A stretch of DNA of 64,000 nt. Source: JANPIX01 sp031425195 (GTDB lineage Bacteria; Pseudomonadota; Alphaproteobacteria; Rhodobacterales; Rhodobacteraceae). The notes under the pieces are model-generated. The model did no database searches, had not been told where the DNA came from, and was given only the letters and a program-made list of their open reading frames with translations. Below are positions 33,553-41,644 of the stretch, piece after piece. Made by a program: the position numbers and the translations under genes. The first letter of the stretch is position 1. Every line of letters starts with the position of its first letter. Location: contig JANPIX010000019.1 of assembly GCA_031425195.1 (NCBI GenBank), positions 1 to 64,000 of the forward strand. The letters run 5' to 3'.

Positions 33553-34485
33553 ATGGCTGTTCTGTTGATTGCTGACGTTGTCATGGGCCAGCTGGCAACC
33601 GATCAGGTTGCCAAGACCCTGACCGCCCTGCGCCCATTGTCGGCCGAAGTGCATGTGCTCGTCGCCGGTCAGGGCGGGGATAGTGCGGCGGCCGAGGCGG
33701 CAGGTTTGTCCGGTGTGTCGAAGGTGCTTTTTGCCGGGGATCACGCCTATTGCCATGGCATGGCGGAACCTACGGCAGCACTGATCCACAGTCTTTCAGG
33801 CGGCTACAGCCACATCGTCGGTGCGTCGAGTGCGTTTTCCAAGAACATCCTGCCGCGCGTCGCGGCGATGCTTGACGTGATGGTGATCCCGGATGTGGTT
33901 CTTGTGCATGACGCCGAAACCTTTGATCGCCCGATCTATGCGGGCAACGCGGTGCAGACGGTGCGTTCTGCCGACACGATCAAGATCCTGACGATCCGCA
34001 CGGCAAGTTTTGAGGCAGTGGGAACAAGCGGAAGCGCCGCCCCTGTTGAGAATATCGCACAGCCCGCCACTGGCGATTTGTCATCGTGGCTTGAAGACAA
34101 GGTCGCCTCAAACGACCGGCCGGATCTGACAAGTGCGGGCGTGGTGGTGTCGGGCGGTCGGGGCGTCGGGTCGAAGGACGATTTCGCCTTGATCGAAAGA
34201 CTGGCAGACAAACTCAACGCCGCCGTTGGTGCGTCGCGCGCGGCGGTCGATTCAGGCTATGCGCCGAATGACTGGCAAGTCGGGCAGACCGGCAAGGTTG
34301 TGGCACCCGACCTTTACCTCGCAGTGGGAATTTCGGGGGCGATCCAGCATCTTGCCGGGATGAAGGACAGCAAGGTGATTGTTGCGATCAACAAGGATGA
34401 AGAAGCGCCGATTTTTCAGGTTGCCGATTACGGGCTGGTCGCTGACTTGTTCACCGCCCTGCCGGAACTGATCGAAAAGCTTTAA
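33553..34485 (+). CDS. etfA: electron transfer flavoprotein subunit alpha
   Basis: FAD-carrying alpha subunit of ETF, 310 residues. The C-terminal FAD domain has VVSGGRGVGSKDDFALIERL, AVDSGYAPNDWQVGQTGKVV, YLAVGISGAIQHLAGMKDSK and AINKDEEAPIFQVADYGLV, all diagnostic. It follows etfB directly and ends just before a clear intrinsic terminator, so etfBA forms a defined unit. Confidence 0.97.
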   Translation: MAVLLIADVVMGQLATDQVAKTLTALRPLSAEVHVLVAGQGGDSAAAEAAGLSGVSKVLFAGDHAYCHGMAEPTAALIHSLSGGYSHIVGASSAFSKNILPRVAAMLDVMVIPDVVLVHDAETFDRPIYAGNAVQTVRSADTIKILTIRTASFEAVGTSGSAAPVENIAQPATGDLSSWLEDKVASNDRPDLTSAGVVVSGGRGVGSKDDFALIERLADKLNAAVGASRAAVDSGYAPNDWQVGQTGKVVAPDLYLAVGISGAIQHLAGMKDSKVIVAINKDEEAPIFQVADYGLVADLFTALPELIEKL

Positions 34486-34507
34486 GCTGCCGTTGAAAAC
34501 CAATCTG

Positions 34508-34532
34508 GCGGGGGCGCAGGCCTCCGCTTTTT
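34508..34532 (+). terminator. intrinsic terminator after etfA
   Basis: GCGGGGGC (34508-34515) pairs with GCCTCCGC (34520-34527) with one G-U pair and a 4-base loop, followed directly by TTTTT and a further T-rich stretch. It lies 22 bases after the etfA stop and 80 bases before the 3-hydroxybutyryl-CoA dehydrogenase gene. Confidence 0.8.
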
Positions 34533-34611
34533 GCTTTCCAGACCACATGGGCTTGCACGCAATTCCTTGCGGGGCGTATGGTGCCGCAGTGCAGCACGTT
34601 GGGGGCGCGAA

Positions 34612-35490
34612 ATGACGAAGATCACATCCGTGGGAATCGTGGGGGCGGGCCAGATGGGCAGCGGGATTGCCCATGTGTTCGCGCTGGCCGGTTATGACGT
34701 GCTGATGAATGACGTTCGCCGCGAAAACCTGTCGGACGCGCTGACGCTGATCGAACGGAACATCGACAGGCAGGTGACCAAAGGCAAAGTCCTGGCGGCC
34801 GACAAGCGGGCGGCGATGGCACGGATCAAGACAACCGAACGGCTTGCTGATTTGGGGGCCTGCGATCTGATCATCGAGGCGGCCACTGAACGGGAGACTG
34901 TGAAGACCGCGATATTCGAGGATCTTCTGCCGCACCTGAAACCTCATACCATTCTTACCTCCAACACCTCTTCGATTTCGATCACACGACTGGCAAGCCG
35001 GACGGACCGGCCCGAAAAGTTCATGGGGTTCCATTTCATGAACCCGGTGCCGGTGATGCAACTCGTCGAACTGATCCGGGGGATAGCCACGGATCAGGCC
35101 ACGGTTGACGCGTTGCACGAGGTGGTTCGAAAGCTGGGCAAGACCGCCGCGAGCGCCGAGGATTTTCCCGCCTTCATCGTCAACCGCATTCTGATGCCGA
35201 TGATCAACGAGGCGGTGTATACCCTTTACGAAGGCGTCGGCTCGGTCAAATCTATCGATGAATCGCTCAAACTCGGGGCAAATCATCCGATGGGGCCGCT
35301 TGAACTGGCGGATTTCATCGGGCTGGACACCTGTCTGGCCATCATGAACGTGTTGCATGATGGTTTGGCCGACACGAAGTACCGGCCTTGCCCGCTGCTG
35401 ACGAAATATGTCGAGGCGGGCTGGCTGGGCCGCAAGACGAAACGCGGGTTTTACGATTATACCGGGGATGTACCGGTTCCGACACGTTGA
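34612..35490 (+). CDS. 3-hydroxybutyryl-CoA dehydrogenase
   Basis: Oxidises 3-hydroxyacyl-CoA (reduces acetoacetyl-CoA in reverse) with NAD(P). The 292 residues have the Rossmann start SVGIVGAGQMGSGIAHVFAL, SNTSSISITRLA, FMGFHFMNPVPVMQLVEL with the catalytic His, FIVNRILMPMINEA and the C-terminal HPMGPLELADFIGLD. ATG 34612 is preferred over an in-frame ATG at 34531 because the Rossmann fold begins at once. Position after etfBA suits beta-oxidation or the ethylmalonyl-CoA/PHB routes of Rhodobacterales. Confidence 0.96.
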   Translation: MTKITSVGIVGAGQMGSGIAHVFALAGYDVLMNDVRRENLSDALTLIERNIDRQVTKGKVLAADKRAAMARIKTTERLADLGACDLIIEAATERETVKTAIFEDLLPHLKPHTILTSNTSSISITRLASRTDRPEKFMGFHFMNPVPVMQLVELIRGIATDQATVDALHEVVRKLGKTAASAEDFPAFIVNRILMPMINEAVYTLYEGVGSVKSIDESLKLGANHPMGPLELADFIGLDTCLAIMNVLHDGLADTKYRPCPLLTKYVEAGWLGRKTKRGFYDYTGDVPVPTR

Positions 35491-35492
35491 CG

Positions 35493-35996
35493 ATGGCCCA
35501 GCGCCCGTTCCTGCCGTGGCCTCATCCGTTGTTGCGAACCGCAGCGGCCCCTGTTGTCGCGATTACTGACGACGTTCGCAAGATCTGGGCCGACATGGTG
35601 GCCGCGATGGATGCCATGCCGGGTTATGGTTTGGCGGCACCGCAAATCGGTGTCGGCCTTGCGCTCGCAGTTGTCGATTGTTCCGACACGCGGGGCCAGG
35701 CCGTTCTCATGGCGAACCCGAGTGTGCTTCACGCAAGCGCCCAGATGCGCGAACATGTTGAGGCCAGCCCGAATTTGCCCGGCGTTTCTGCCACCGTCAG
35801 CCGGCCCCGCGCCGTGACAGTCCGGTTCCTGAATGCCGATGGCCAGTGGGAAGAGCGCGATTTTGTGCATCTCTGGGCGACTTCCGCGCAGCATCAGATC
35901 GACCATCTGGCGGGCCGCATGTATTTCGATCACCTGTCACCCCTGCGCCGCAAGATGCTGTTGGCAAAGGCAGCCAAGCTGCGGGCACGGGGATGA
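35493..35996 (+). CDS. peptide-deformylase-like protein lacking metal and catalytic residues
   Basis: A 167-residue member of the deformylase fold, next to fmt as expected. Motif 1 is intact (GYGLAAPQIGV). Motif 2, normally EGCLS with the metal-binding Cys, reads E90-A-S-P-N, so the Cys is Ser92. Motif 3, normally HExDH, reads H134-Q-I-D-H, so the catalytic Glu is Gln135. Ordinary deformylase activity is therefore not expected. The reading frame is intact and coupled to fmt (ATGA), so it looks maintained rather than decaying. It may be a formyl-Met or ribosome-associated pseudoenzyme; an active def must exist elsewhere. Confidence 0.88.
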   Translation: MAQRPFLPWPHPLLRTAAAPVVAITDDVRKIWADMVAAMDAMPGYGLAAPQIGVGLALAVVDCSDTRGQAVLMANPSVLHASAQMREHVEASPNLPGVSATVSRPRAVTVRFLNADGQWEERDFVHLWATSAQHQIDHLAGRMYFDHLSPLRRKMLLAKAAKLRARG

Positions 35997-36910
35997 GCGG
36001 ACGGCGTCGCATCATCTTTATAGGCACGCCGGATTTTTCGGTGCCCGCCTTGCAGGCGCTTGCTGCGCGCCATGATATTGTGGCTGTTTATTCGCAACCT
36101 GCCCGTCCCGCCGGCCGGGGGCAAAACCTGCGGCCAAGTGCGGTTCAGGTTGCCGCCGAGGCCCTTGGGCTTGCGGTGCTTAACCCGCGCACTTTGAAAT
36201 CAATCGAGGCACAGGCCGAATTTGCATCCTTTGAAGCGGAACTTGCCGTGGTTGTGGCTTACGGTTTGATCCTGCCGCAAGCGGTTCTTGATGCCCCGAA
36301 ACGGGGGTGCCTGAACATCCATGCCTCGCTTCTTCCCCGCTGGCGTGGTGCGGCACCCATTCATCGGGCCATTCTGTCCGGCGATGAAAAGACGGGCATC
36401 TGCATCATGCAGATGGAGGCCGGGCTTGATACCGGCCCCGTGCTGTTGCGGGACGAGACGCCTATTGGTCCCAGCGAAACCACCGCCGACCTGCATGACA
36501 GATTGTCGGCCATGGGGGCGGCCCTGATCCTGGAGGCCGTGGATCAGCATGAAACCTTGGTCCCCGTTCCGCAACCCGACGCGGGCGTGACTTACGCCAC
36601 CAAGATCGACAAGGCTGAGGCGCGGATCGATTGGACGGCATCTGCCGTGATCGTTGATCGCCAGATCAGGGGCCTTTCGCCATTTCCGGGTGCGTGGTGC
36701 TTGGCGGGCACCGAACGATTGAAACTGCTGCGCAGTCAACCGGTCGCGGGGCATGGCATGCCGGGCGAAGTTTTGGCAGGCGGTTTTGTGATAGCCTGTG
36801 GCGGGGGGGCGGTTGAGGTGACTCTGGCGCAACGCGAAGGCAAGCGTCCGATGGACGGGGCCGTTGTTCAGCAAAGCCTTGGTCTAATGCGGGGCGCGGT
36901 TCTGCTTTAG
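35993..36910 (+). CDS. fmt: methionyl-tRNA formyltransferase
   Basis: Formylates Met-tRNA-fMet with 10-formyl-THF for initiation. The 305 residues start RRIIFIGTPDFSVPALQAL, with the catalytic region CLNIHASLLPRWRGAAPIHR, GICIMQMEAGLDTGPVLL (conserved Asp) and a C-terminal OB-like domain with GLSPFPGAW. Its ATG overlaps the stop of the deformylase-like gene. Followed by 90 bases before a small membrane protein gene. Confidence 0.96.
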   Translation: MSGRRRIIFIGTPDFSVPALQALAARHDIVAVYSQPARPAGRGQNLRPSAVQVAAEALGLAVLNPRTLKSIEAQAEFASFEAELAVVVAYGLILPQAVLDAPKRGCLNIHASLLPRWRGAAPIHRAILSGDEKTGICIMQMEAGLDTGPVLLRDETPIGPSETTADLHDRLSAMGAALILEAVDQHETLVPVPQPDAGVTYATKIDKAEARIDWTASAVIVDRQIRGLSPFPGAWCLAGTERLKLLRSQPVAGHGMPGEVLAGGFVIACGGGAVEVTLAQREGKRPMDGAVVQQSLGLMRGAVLL

Positions 36911-37000
36911 GAACAAGTTTTTCCGGCGCTATTTCATGTTCGGTTGTGGCATCCCATATGCAAGGGCGTAGATGGTTCTGTGTGAATGGGAAGGTCGGCA

Positions 37001-37240
37001 ATGCCAGTTCTGTTGTTCATCGTCGTGATCGGTGCGGCTGCAGGGTTTCTTGCGACCCGCGTGATGAAAGTGCAAACAGATGTCCCGACCACCATTGTGA
37101 TCGGGATGCTGGGTGCGGGTGTTGGCTGGGTCGTTCTGCGGGTTTTGGTTTCTGTCACCGGCTTTGCGGCAACATTTGTCAGCGCGGTGATCGGGGCGAT
37201 GCTGCTGATCTGGGCGTGGCGGTATTATTTCAACCGTTAA
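37001..37240 (+). CDS. GlsB/YeaQ/YmgE-like small membrane protein
   Basis: A 79-residue protein that is almost entirely hydrophobic, with three likely helices (VLLFIVVIGAAAGFLATRVM, TIVIGMLGAGVGWVVL, FAATFVSAVIGAMLLIWAW) and short Gly-rich turns, as in the transglycosylase-associated/YeaQ family linked to stress. GAAGG precedes the ATG at 37001; an ATG at 36986 is in frame but lacks a site. Its end overlaps the convergent tetR-like gene by 11 bases. Confidence 0.75.
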   Translation: MPVLLFIVVIGAAAGFLATRVMKVQTDVPTTIVIGMLGAGVGWVVLRVLVSVTGFAATFVSAVIGAMLLIWAWRYYFNR

Positions 37241-37754
37241 GCCTTTTCACGACATCCTTCATCTTGAACGCCTTTTCGCCGCCGCCATCCCACAACATCT
37301 GCCCTTGCCAGACTGCGAACAGCATTGCTGCCGCTTCGGACCCCTTGGCCCCGTTGCCCAACCGAACGGCCAACGCGGCCTCAACCCCCTGACGCCAGCG
37401 TTGCGCACGATCGCGCGTCGCCTTGTCGCGGAAATCGGCGGCAAGCAGGGCAAGATCCGTCTCGTCCGTATCCGACGCAGAAAGCGCCTTGAGAATCTGG
37501 GTGGCCCCTTTGGCCGTGACCGGCGCGTCCGCGATGACAGTTGCAGTCAGCCTGTCAAGTTCGTCCCAGGCGGCCAGAAGGGCGGCGCGCACCATACGTT
37601 CGCGCGTGCCATACCGCTGCACCAGCGTTGCTGGTGCAAGGCCGATGGCCCGGCCCACGCTGGAAAACGCCACAGCCTTGTCACCGCCCTGCACCATCAA
37701 GGCGCGTATCGCTTGAAAAATCTGTTCGTCGGGGATGGTTCTTGTGCGGCCCAT
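37230..37754 (-). CDS. TetR/AcrR-family transcriptional regulator
   Basis: A 174-residue repressor-type protein. The N-terminal HTH is atypical but readable (IPDEQIFQAIRALMVQGGD, SSVGRAIGLAPATLVQRYG, TRERMVRAALLAAWDEL); the rest is the variable ligand-binding helix bundle. It diverges from the DHFR-like gene with only 44 bases between start codons, so it very probably regulates that gene and itself. The effector is unknown. Confidence 0.88.
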   Translation of the reverse strand: MGRTRTIPDEQIFQAIRALMVQGGDKAVAFSSVGRAIGLAPATLVQRYGTRERMVRAALLAAWDELDRLTATVIADAPVTAKGATQILKALSASDTDETDLALLAADFRDKATRDRAQRWRQGVEAALAVRLGNGAKGSEAAAMLFAVWQGQMLWDGGGEKAFKMKDVVKRLNG

Positions 37755-37798
37755 ACGATATTTATAAACGAATGGTCATATATGTAAAGGACAAAACC
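37755..37798. promoter_or_regulatory. AT-rich divergent promoter/operator of the tetR-DHFR-like pair
   Basis: The 44 bases between the two start codons are much AT-richer than their surroundings. They contain two perfect 8-bp palindromes, TTTATAAA (37761-37768) and CATATATG (37777-37784), with starts 16 bases apart, and AAAGGA as the ribosome-binding site for the DHFR-like gene. A single TetR dimer site here could block both promoters. Confidence 0.5.
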
Positions 37799-38347
37799 AT
37801 GGGTCAGATTCGCGGCATGATCGCCTGCACGCTGGATGGGTTTGCAGCCGATACTGAAGGCGGGGTAGGTTGGCTGATGCCCTGGCACGAGGTTGATTAC
37901 GGGTATTCCGATTTCGCGGCGCAGATCGGCACCGTTGTGTTGGGGCGGAAAACCTTTCAGCAACTGGGCAGCCTTTCGGCGGATTGGCCCTATCCGGGCA
38001 AGCGGGCCATCGTGGTGGGCAAGGGGTTAGGCGCGCCGCTGGCGGCCGGTGCCGAAACCTGGTCAGGCGGTATTCCGGCACTGGTTGACGAATTGCGCGC
38101 GGAACCCAGCGACAGTTGGGTTGTTGGCGGGCCGATGTTGCAATCGGCGTTTCTGGAACTGGACGCTCTCGACAGGTTGGAAGTGGCGATTGTGCCCCAT
38201 CTGCTTGGCCGGGGTATTCGCCTGTTTCCCGAAATGCGCGCGCCTGGCCGTCAGCCGGAACTGGCCGGTGTTCGGCAATTCGCAAAGGGCCTGGTGATCC
38301 TTGACTACCGTTTTGGCCTGTCAGGACGCGGCGGAGTGGCCTTGTAA
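37799..38347 (+). CDS. dihydrofolate-reductase-like (RibD C-terminal) protein
   Basis: A 182-residue protein of the DHFR/RibD-C fold, which binds NADPH: IRGMIACTLDGFAAD at the start, IGTVVLGRKTFQQL, SDSWVVGGPMLQSAFLELDAL and VPHLLGRGIRLFPE. Members are usually not true folate reductases; they reduce assorted substrates or are of unknown role. AAAGGA lies 7 bases before ATG 37799. It is divergent from a TetR regulator and ends convergently, overlapping the cation-channel-like gene by 43 bases. Confidence 0.87.
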   Translation: MGQIRGMIACTLDGFAADTEGGVGWLMPWHEVDYGYSDFAAQIGTVVLGRKTFQQLGSLSADWPYPGKRAIVVGKGLGAPLAAGAETWSGGIPALVDELRAEPSDSWVVGGPMLQSAFLELDALDRLEVAIVPHLLGRGIRLFPEMRAPGRQPELAGVRQFAKGLVILDYRFGLSGRGGVAL

Positions 38348-38925
38348 ACGGGCAAACGCCACCCAAAAACCACGCTGCCCATACGCAGGATGAACGTCAG
38401 TCCGGCGCAGGCCACCAGCGCCGGGCCGGCGTCGCCAATCCACGCCTGAACCGTCACGGCGGCCACTGCCCCGGCAAAGGCCGCGGTAACGTAAAGTTCG
38501 CCCTGTTTCAGAACGAGCGGCACTTCATTGCACACGACATCCCGCATCAGGCCACCAAGACATCCCGTGACCATCCCCATAACCAGAACAGTGGGCCAAC
38601 CCGCACCGACCCCGATCGCCACGCCAACGCCCGCGGGCACCGCCACAGCAAGCGCGCAGGCGTCGAGCCAAAGGAGCGCGCGATACCGGCTTTCCAACAG
38701 ATGTGCGGTAAAGAACACGGCAACAGCCGCCAACGTTGCCACCAGAAGGATGACGGGTTCGGCGATCCAGAACACCGTTCGATCCAGAAGCACGTCTCGC
38801 AGGGTGCCCCCGCCAACGGCCGTCAGGCACGCCACGAAAATGAACCCCACGATATCCAGTTGCGACCGGCTTGCTACAAGTGCGCCGGTTAACGCGAACA
38901 CGCCGACCGAAGCGTAGTCGAGCAT
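38305..38925 (-). CDS. UPF0126/trimeric intracellular cation channel-family protein
   Basis: A 206-residue membrane protein with two tandem three-helix halves typical of YicG/TRIC-like proteins. Each half has a Gly-rich motif: TAVGGGTLRDVLLD in the first and GCLGGLMRDVVCNEVPLVL in the second. ATG 38925 places the first motif (FALTGALVASR) at the family distance from the N-terminus. A TTG at 38940 that overlaps the rnhA stop (TTGA) and has GGGGGA upstream is a real alternative. Bacterial members conduct K+ or other cations in vitro; the role here is unknown. Confidence 0.85.
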   Translation of the reverse strand: MLDYASVGVFALTGALVASRSQLDIVGFIFVACLTAVGGGTLRDVLLDRTVFWIAEPVILLVATLAAVAVFFTAHLLESRYRALLWLDACALAVAVPAGVGVAIGVGAGWPTVLVMGMVTGCLGGLMRDVVCNEVPLVLKQGELYVTAAFAGAVAAVTVQAWIGDAGPALVACAGLTFILRMGSVVFGWRLPVYKATPPRPDRPKR

Positions 38926-38936
38926 ATCCAGCAGTG

Positions 38937-39404
38937 TCAAACCGTCCCCCGCGCGTGCTTGTATGGGGCCATGCCAGCGCGGGCGAGTTCGTCGGCCCGT
39001 TCGTTTTCGACGTGCCCCGCGTGGCCCTTGATCCACTTCCACACGACTGTGTGCTGGTTGCGTGCCGCGTCAAGCCGTTGCCACAGATCCACGTTCTTGA
39101 CAGGTGGCCCCCCTGCGGTGCGCCAACCCTTGCGCTTCCATCCGGCCATCCACTCGGTAATGCCGTTTTTCACATAGGCGCTGTCGGTCACAATCGTGAT
39201 TTCCGACGGTTTCGACAGCGCCTCAAGTGCCGCAATCGCCGCCATCAATTCCATGCGGTTGTTGGTGGTGTTGGCCTCGCCCCCGTTCAGCACGCGTTCC
39301 TTGACGACAAGATTGCCGTCGCGCGCCAGCATCAGCACACCCCAACCGCCGGGCCCGGGATTCCCGCTGCATGCGCCATCGGTATAGGCCGTCAGATCAA
39401 CCAT
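38937..39404 (-). CDS. rnhA: ribonuclease HI
   Basis: Degrades RNA in RNA-DNA hybrids. The 155 residues carry the four acidic active-site residues in AYTDGACSGNPGPGGWG, NNRMELMAAIAALEAL, VTDSAYVKNGITEWM and ENERADELARAG, plus the basic handle (GWKRKGWRT). ATG 39404 gives the standard N-terminus; longer in-frame extension upstream is not conserved-looking. It is followed by the UPF0126-type gene, and preceded by the DUF3429 gene 28 bases away. Confidence 0.97.
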   Translation of the reverse strand: MVDLTAYTDGACSGNPGPGGWGVLMLARDGNLVVKERVLNGGEANTTNNRMELMAAIAALEALSKPSEITIVTDSAYVKNGITEWMAGWKRKGWRTAGGPPVKNVDLWQRLDAARNQHTVVWKWIKGHAGHVENERADELARAGMAPYKHARGTV

Positions 39405-39432
39405 TCGTTCGTCCCTAAAATACTGCCGGCGG

Positions 39433-39879
39433 CTACCAGACGAACGGTGCCAGACACAGCGCCACAACGGCCGTCAATCCAATTCTCAATCGCAACCACC
39501 ACGGCGGTGCAAGGTTTTGCCATGCAAACAGGGCATCAAGGCACAACAGGACAGCGAACCCGGCAATCAGGAACCGCGCCGAAGATTCTACGCCGTTTCC
39601 AACCAACAAAAACACCCAGAGGGCGGGCAAGACAGAAAGAGCATAGAAGATGCCCGCCACTGAAGGAGCCGCGCGGGTGGAAAACCCCCACAGCGCGCCT
39701 GACATGAACGACAGGATGATCGACCCATAGGTCAGGCTGACAAATGGCCCGACATACCGCGGGCCAAGCCACGCCATCGTAAGGTCATGGGCGGGAACGC
39801 TCCAATAGGTGCAAAGCCCCCAGACAAACGGCAGCAATCCTGCCAGCCCAAGCAATAGCGCCGAACGCGGAATTGTCAT
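39433..39879 (-). CDS. DUF3429-family membrane protein
   Basis: A 148-residue protein with four to five hydrophobic helices (ALLLGLAGLLPFVWGL, FVSLTYGSIILSFMSGALWG, IFYALSVLPALWVFLLV, FLIAGFAVLLCLDALFAW). The YGSIILSFMSGALWG motif and the closing PPWWLRLRIGLTAV are what I associate with DUF3429. It overlaps ispH by 4 bases and so is translationally coupled to it. No function is known. Confidence 0.82.
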   Translation of the reverse strand: MTIPRSALLLGLAGLLPFVWGLCTYWSVPAHDLTMAWLGPRYVGPFVSLTYGSIILSFMSGALWGFSTRAAPSVAGIFYALSVLPALWVFLLVGNGVESSARFLIAGFAVLLCLDALFAWQNLAPPWWLRLRIGLTAVVALCLAPFVW

Positions 39880-40826
39880 GCCGTTTCGCGCAGCACGCGG
39901 GGCACTTTGAATTCCACGTTTTCCTGTGCGGTTTCCACCACTTCGACCAGCGTTTCATACCGTACGCGAAACGCGTCGATAACCTCGTTCACCAGCACCT
40001 CGGGCGCACTGGCCCCGGCGGTGATACCAACTGACCGAATACCCTGAAGCGCGCGCCAGTCAATATCGGCGGCGCGTTGAACCAGTTGCGCATAAGCGCA
40101 GCCAGCACTTCGGCCCACTTCGACCAGTCGCAGACTGTTGGATGAATTCGGCGCGCCGATTACCAACAGCGCGTCGATCTTCCCCGCAATCGCCTTGACG
40201 GCTGCCTGACGGTTCGTTGTGGCGTAACAAATGTCTTCCTTGTGCGGCCCGACAATGGCTGGAAACCGCGCCTGCAGGGCGGCGACAATGCCTGCTGTGT
40301 CATCGACAGAAAGGGTCGTCTGGGTGATAAAGGCAATCTTGCCCGGATCACGTACCTGCAAAAGCGCAACGTCGGCTTCCGTTTCCACAAGCACCACTTC
40401 GCCCGGGGGCAGTTGGCCCATCGTGCCTACTGTTTCCGGGTGCCCGGCATGGCCGATCATCACCATCTGCAAGCCATTCTCGAAATGCCGCTGCGCCTCG
40501 TTATGCACCTTGGTGACAAGGGGGCACGTGGCATCGACGGCAATCATCTGTCGCGCGGCGGCGGCGGCAGGCACCGATTTCGGCACACCATGCGCGGAAA
40601 AGATGACTGGGCGGTCGGCAGGCACTTCGTCAAGTTCATCCACAAAGATCGCCCCTTGCGATCGAAGGGCGTCGACGACGAATTTGTTGTGAACGATTTC
40701 GTGCCGCACATAGACGGGTGCGCCCCATTTCTGGATTGCCAGTTCCACAATCTTGATGGCGCGGTCAACACCGGCGCAAAACCCGCGAGGCGCGGCAAGA
40801 TACAAGGTCAGGGGGGGGTTTGGCAT
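39876..40826 (-). CDS. ispH: 4-hydroxy-3-methylbut-2-enyl diphosphate reductase
   Basis: Last step of the MEP isoprenoid pathway, an Fe4S4 enzyme that makes IPP and DMAPP. The 316 residues show the three cluster Cys in AAPRGFCAGVDRAIK, VDATCPLVTKVH and EDICYATTNRQAAV, the His of VRHEIVHNKFVVD and the substrate loop NSSNSLRLVEV. The N-terminus LTLYLAAPRGF is standard. Followed, with a 4-base overlap, by the DUF3429 gene. Confidence 0.97.
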   Translation of the reverse strand: MPNPPLTLYLAAPRGFCAGVDRAIKIVELAIQKWGAPVYVRHEIVHNKFVVDALRSQGAIFVDELDEVPADRPVIFSAHGVPKSVPAAAAARQMIAVDATCPLVTKVHNEAQRHFENGLQMVMIGHAGHPETVGTMGQLPPGEVVLVETEADVALLQVRDPGKIAFITQTTLSVDDTAGIVAALQARFPAIVGPHKEDICYATTNRQAAVKAIAGKIDALLVIGAPNSSNSLRLVEVGRSAGCAYAQLVQRAADIDWRALQGIRSVGITAGASAPEVLVNEVIDAFRVRYETLVEVVETAQENVEFKVPRVLRETA

Positions 40827-40902
40827 GTCGCGCCTGCTGTAATCGAACCGCGCCAGAGGTAGAACCTAATGCGCGGGCCGTCCAGTCCCGCCGCATATGA
40901 AA

Positions 40903-40920
40903 GGCGGGCCAAAGCCCGCC
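40903..40920 (-). terminator. intrinsic terminator after the NYN-domain gene
   Basis: On the minus strand GGCGGGC-TTTG-GCCCGCC forms a perfect 7-bp stem with a 4-base loop, followed by TTTCAT. It starts 10 bases after the stop of the NYN-domain gene. On the plus strand the same hairpin is followed by CTTGCTGTTTT, but no plus-strand gene ends here. Confidence 0.75.
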
Positions 40921-40929
40921 CTTGCTGTT

Positions 40930-41502
40930 TTACTTCGCAATTACTGCTTCGTCGGCTGCTTCCGGGCGCGGCTCGCGCGGAGGGCGGCCGATCACGTCGC
41001 GCAGTTCGTCGAGTTCGATAAAGTTATCGGCCTGACGGCGCAATTCATCGGAAATCATCGGCGGCTGGCTGCGGATGGTCGACACGACAGATACGCGGAC
41101 CCCCTGCCGTTGCAGGCTTTCGACCAGTGGACGGAAATCCCCGTCACCTGAAAACAGCACGATATGATCAACGCGCGGCGCAAGTTCCATGGCATTCACC
41201 GTCAGTTCGATGTCCATGTTGCCCTTCACCTTACGCCGCCCTTGGCTATCGGTGTATTCCTTGGCTGCTTTTGTCACCATGCTGAACCCATTGTAATGCA
41301 ACCAGTCAACAAGGGGGCGTATCGGCGAATATTCGTCGTTTTCCAGCAAAGCAGTATAGTAGAAGGCGCGCAGCAACTTGCCACGGCGCATGAACTCCTG
41401 CCGAAGCAGTTTGTAGTCGATGTCGAACCCAAGCGCCTTTGCAGCGGCATAAAGATTCGATCCATCGATGAACAGCGCAAGCCGTTCGTCCTTGTAAAAC
41501 AT
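40930..41502 (-). CDS. LabA-like NYN-domain protein
   Basis: A 190-residue PIN-like nuclease-fold protein. The acidic residues of the NYN active site are visible in LALFIDGSNLYAAAKALG, GNMDIELTVNAMELA and HIVLFSGDGDFRPLVE, and the domain ends VSTIRSQPPMISDELRRQA, FIELDEL. Such proteins are thought to be RNases, but the bacterial LabA/DUF88 group is little tested. A short acidic/basic tail (REPRPEAADEAV) follows. It diverges from folK and has its own terminator. Confidence 0.9.
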   Translation of the reverse strand: MFYKDERLALFIDGSNLYAAAKALGFDIDYKLLRQEFMRRGKLLRAFYYTALLENDEYSPIRPLVDWLHYNGFSMVTKAAKEYTDSQGRRKVKGNMDIELTVNAMELAPRVDHIVLFSGDGDFRPLVESLQRQGVRVSVVSTIRSQPPMISDELRRQADNFIELDELRDVIGRPPREPRPEAADEAVIAK

Positions 41503-41644
41503 CTATCGCGTCCCCTCGACACCACTTAGAAAATGCATGACTTCCGAAATGAACTTTGGCTGATATGGAAGTCGTCACAGAAGTGGGGTAGTTAGCTGTC
41601 GTGGGATGCCCAGACAACCCATCCACCCTGGGACATTAGCGCAC

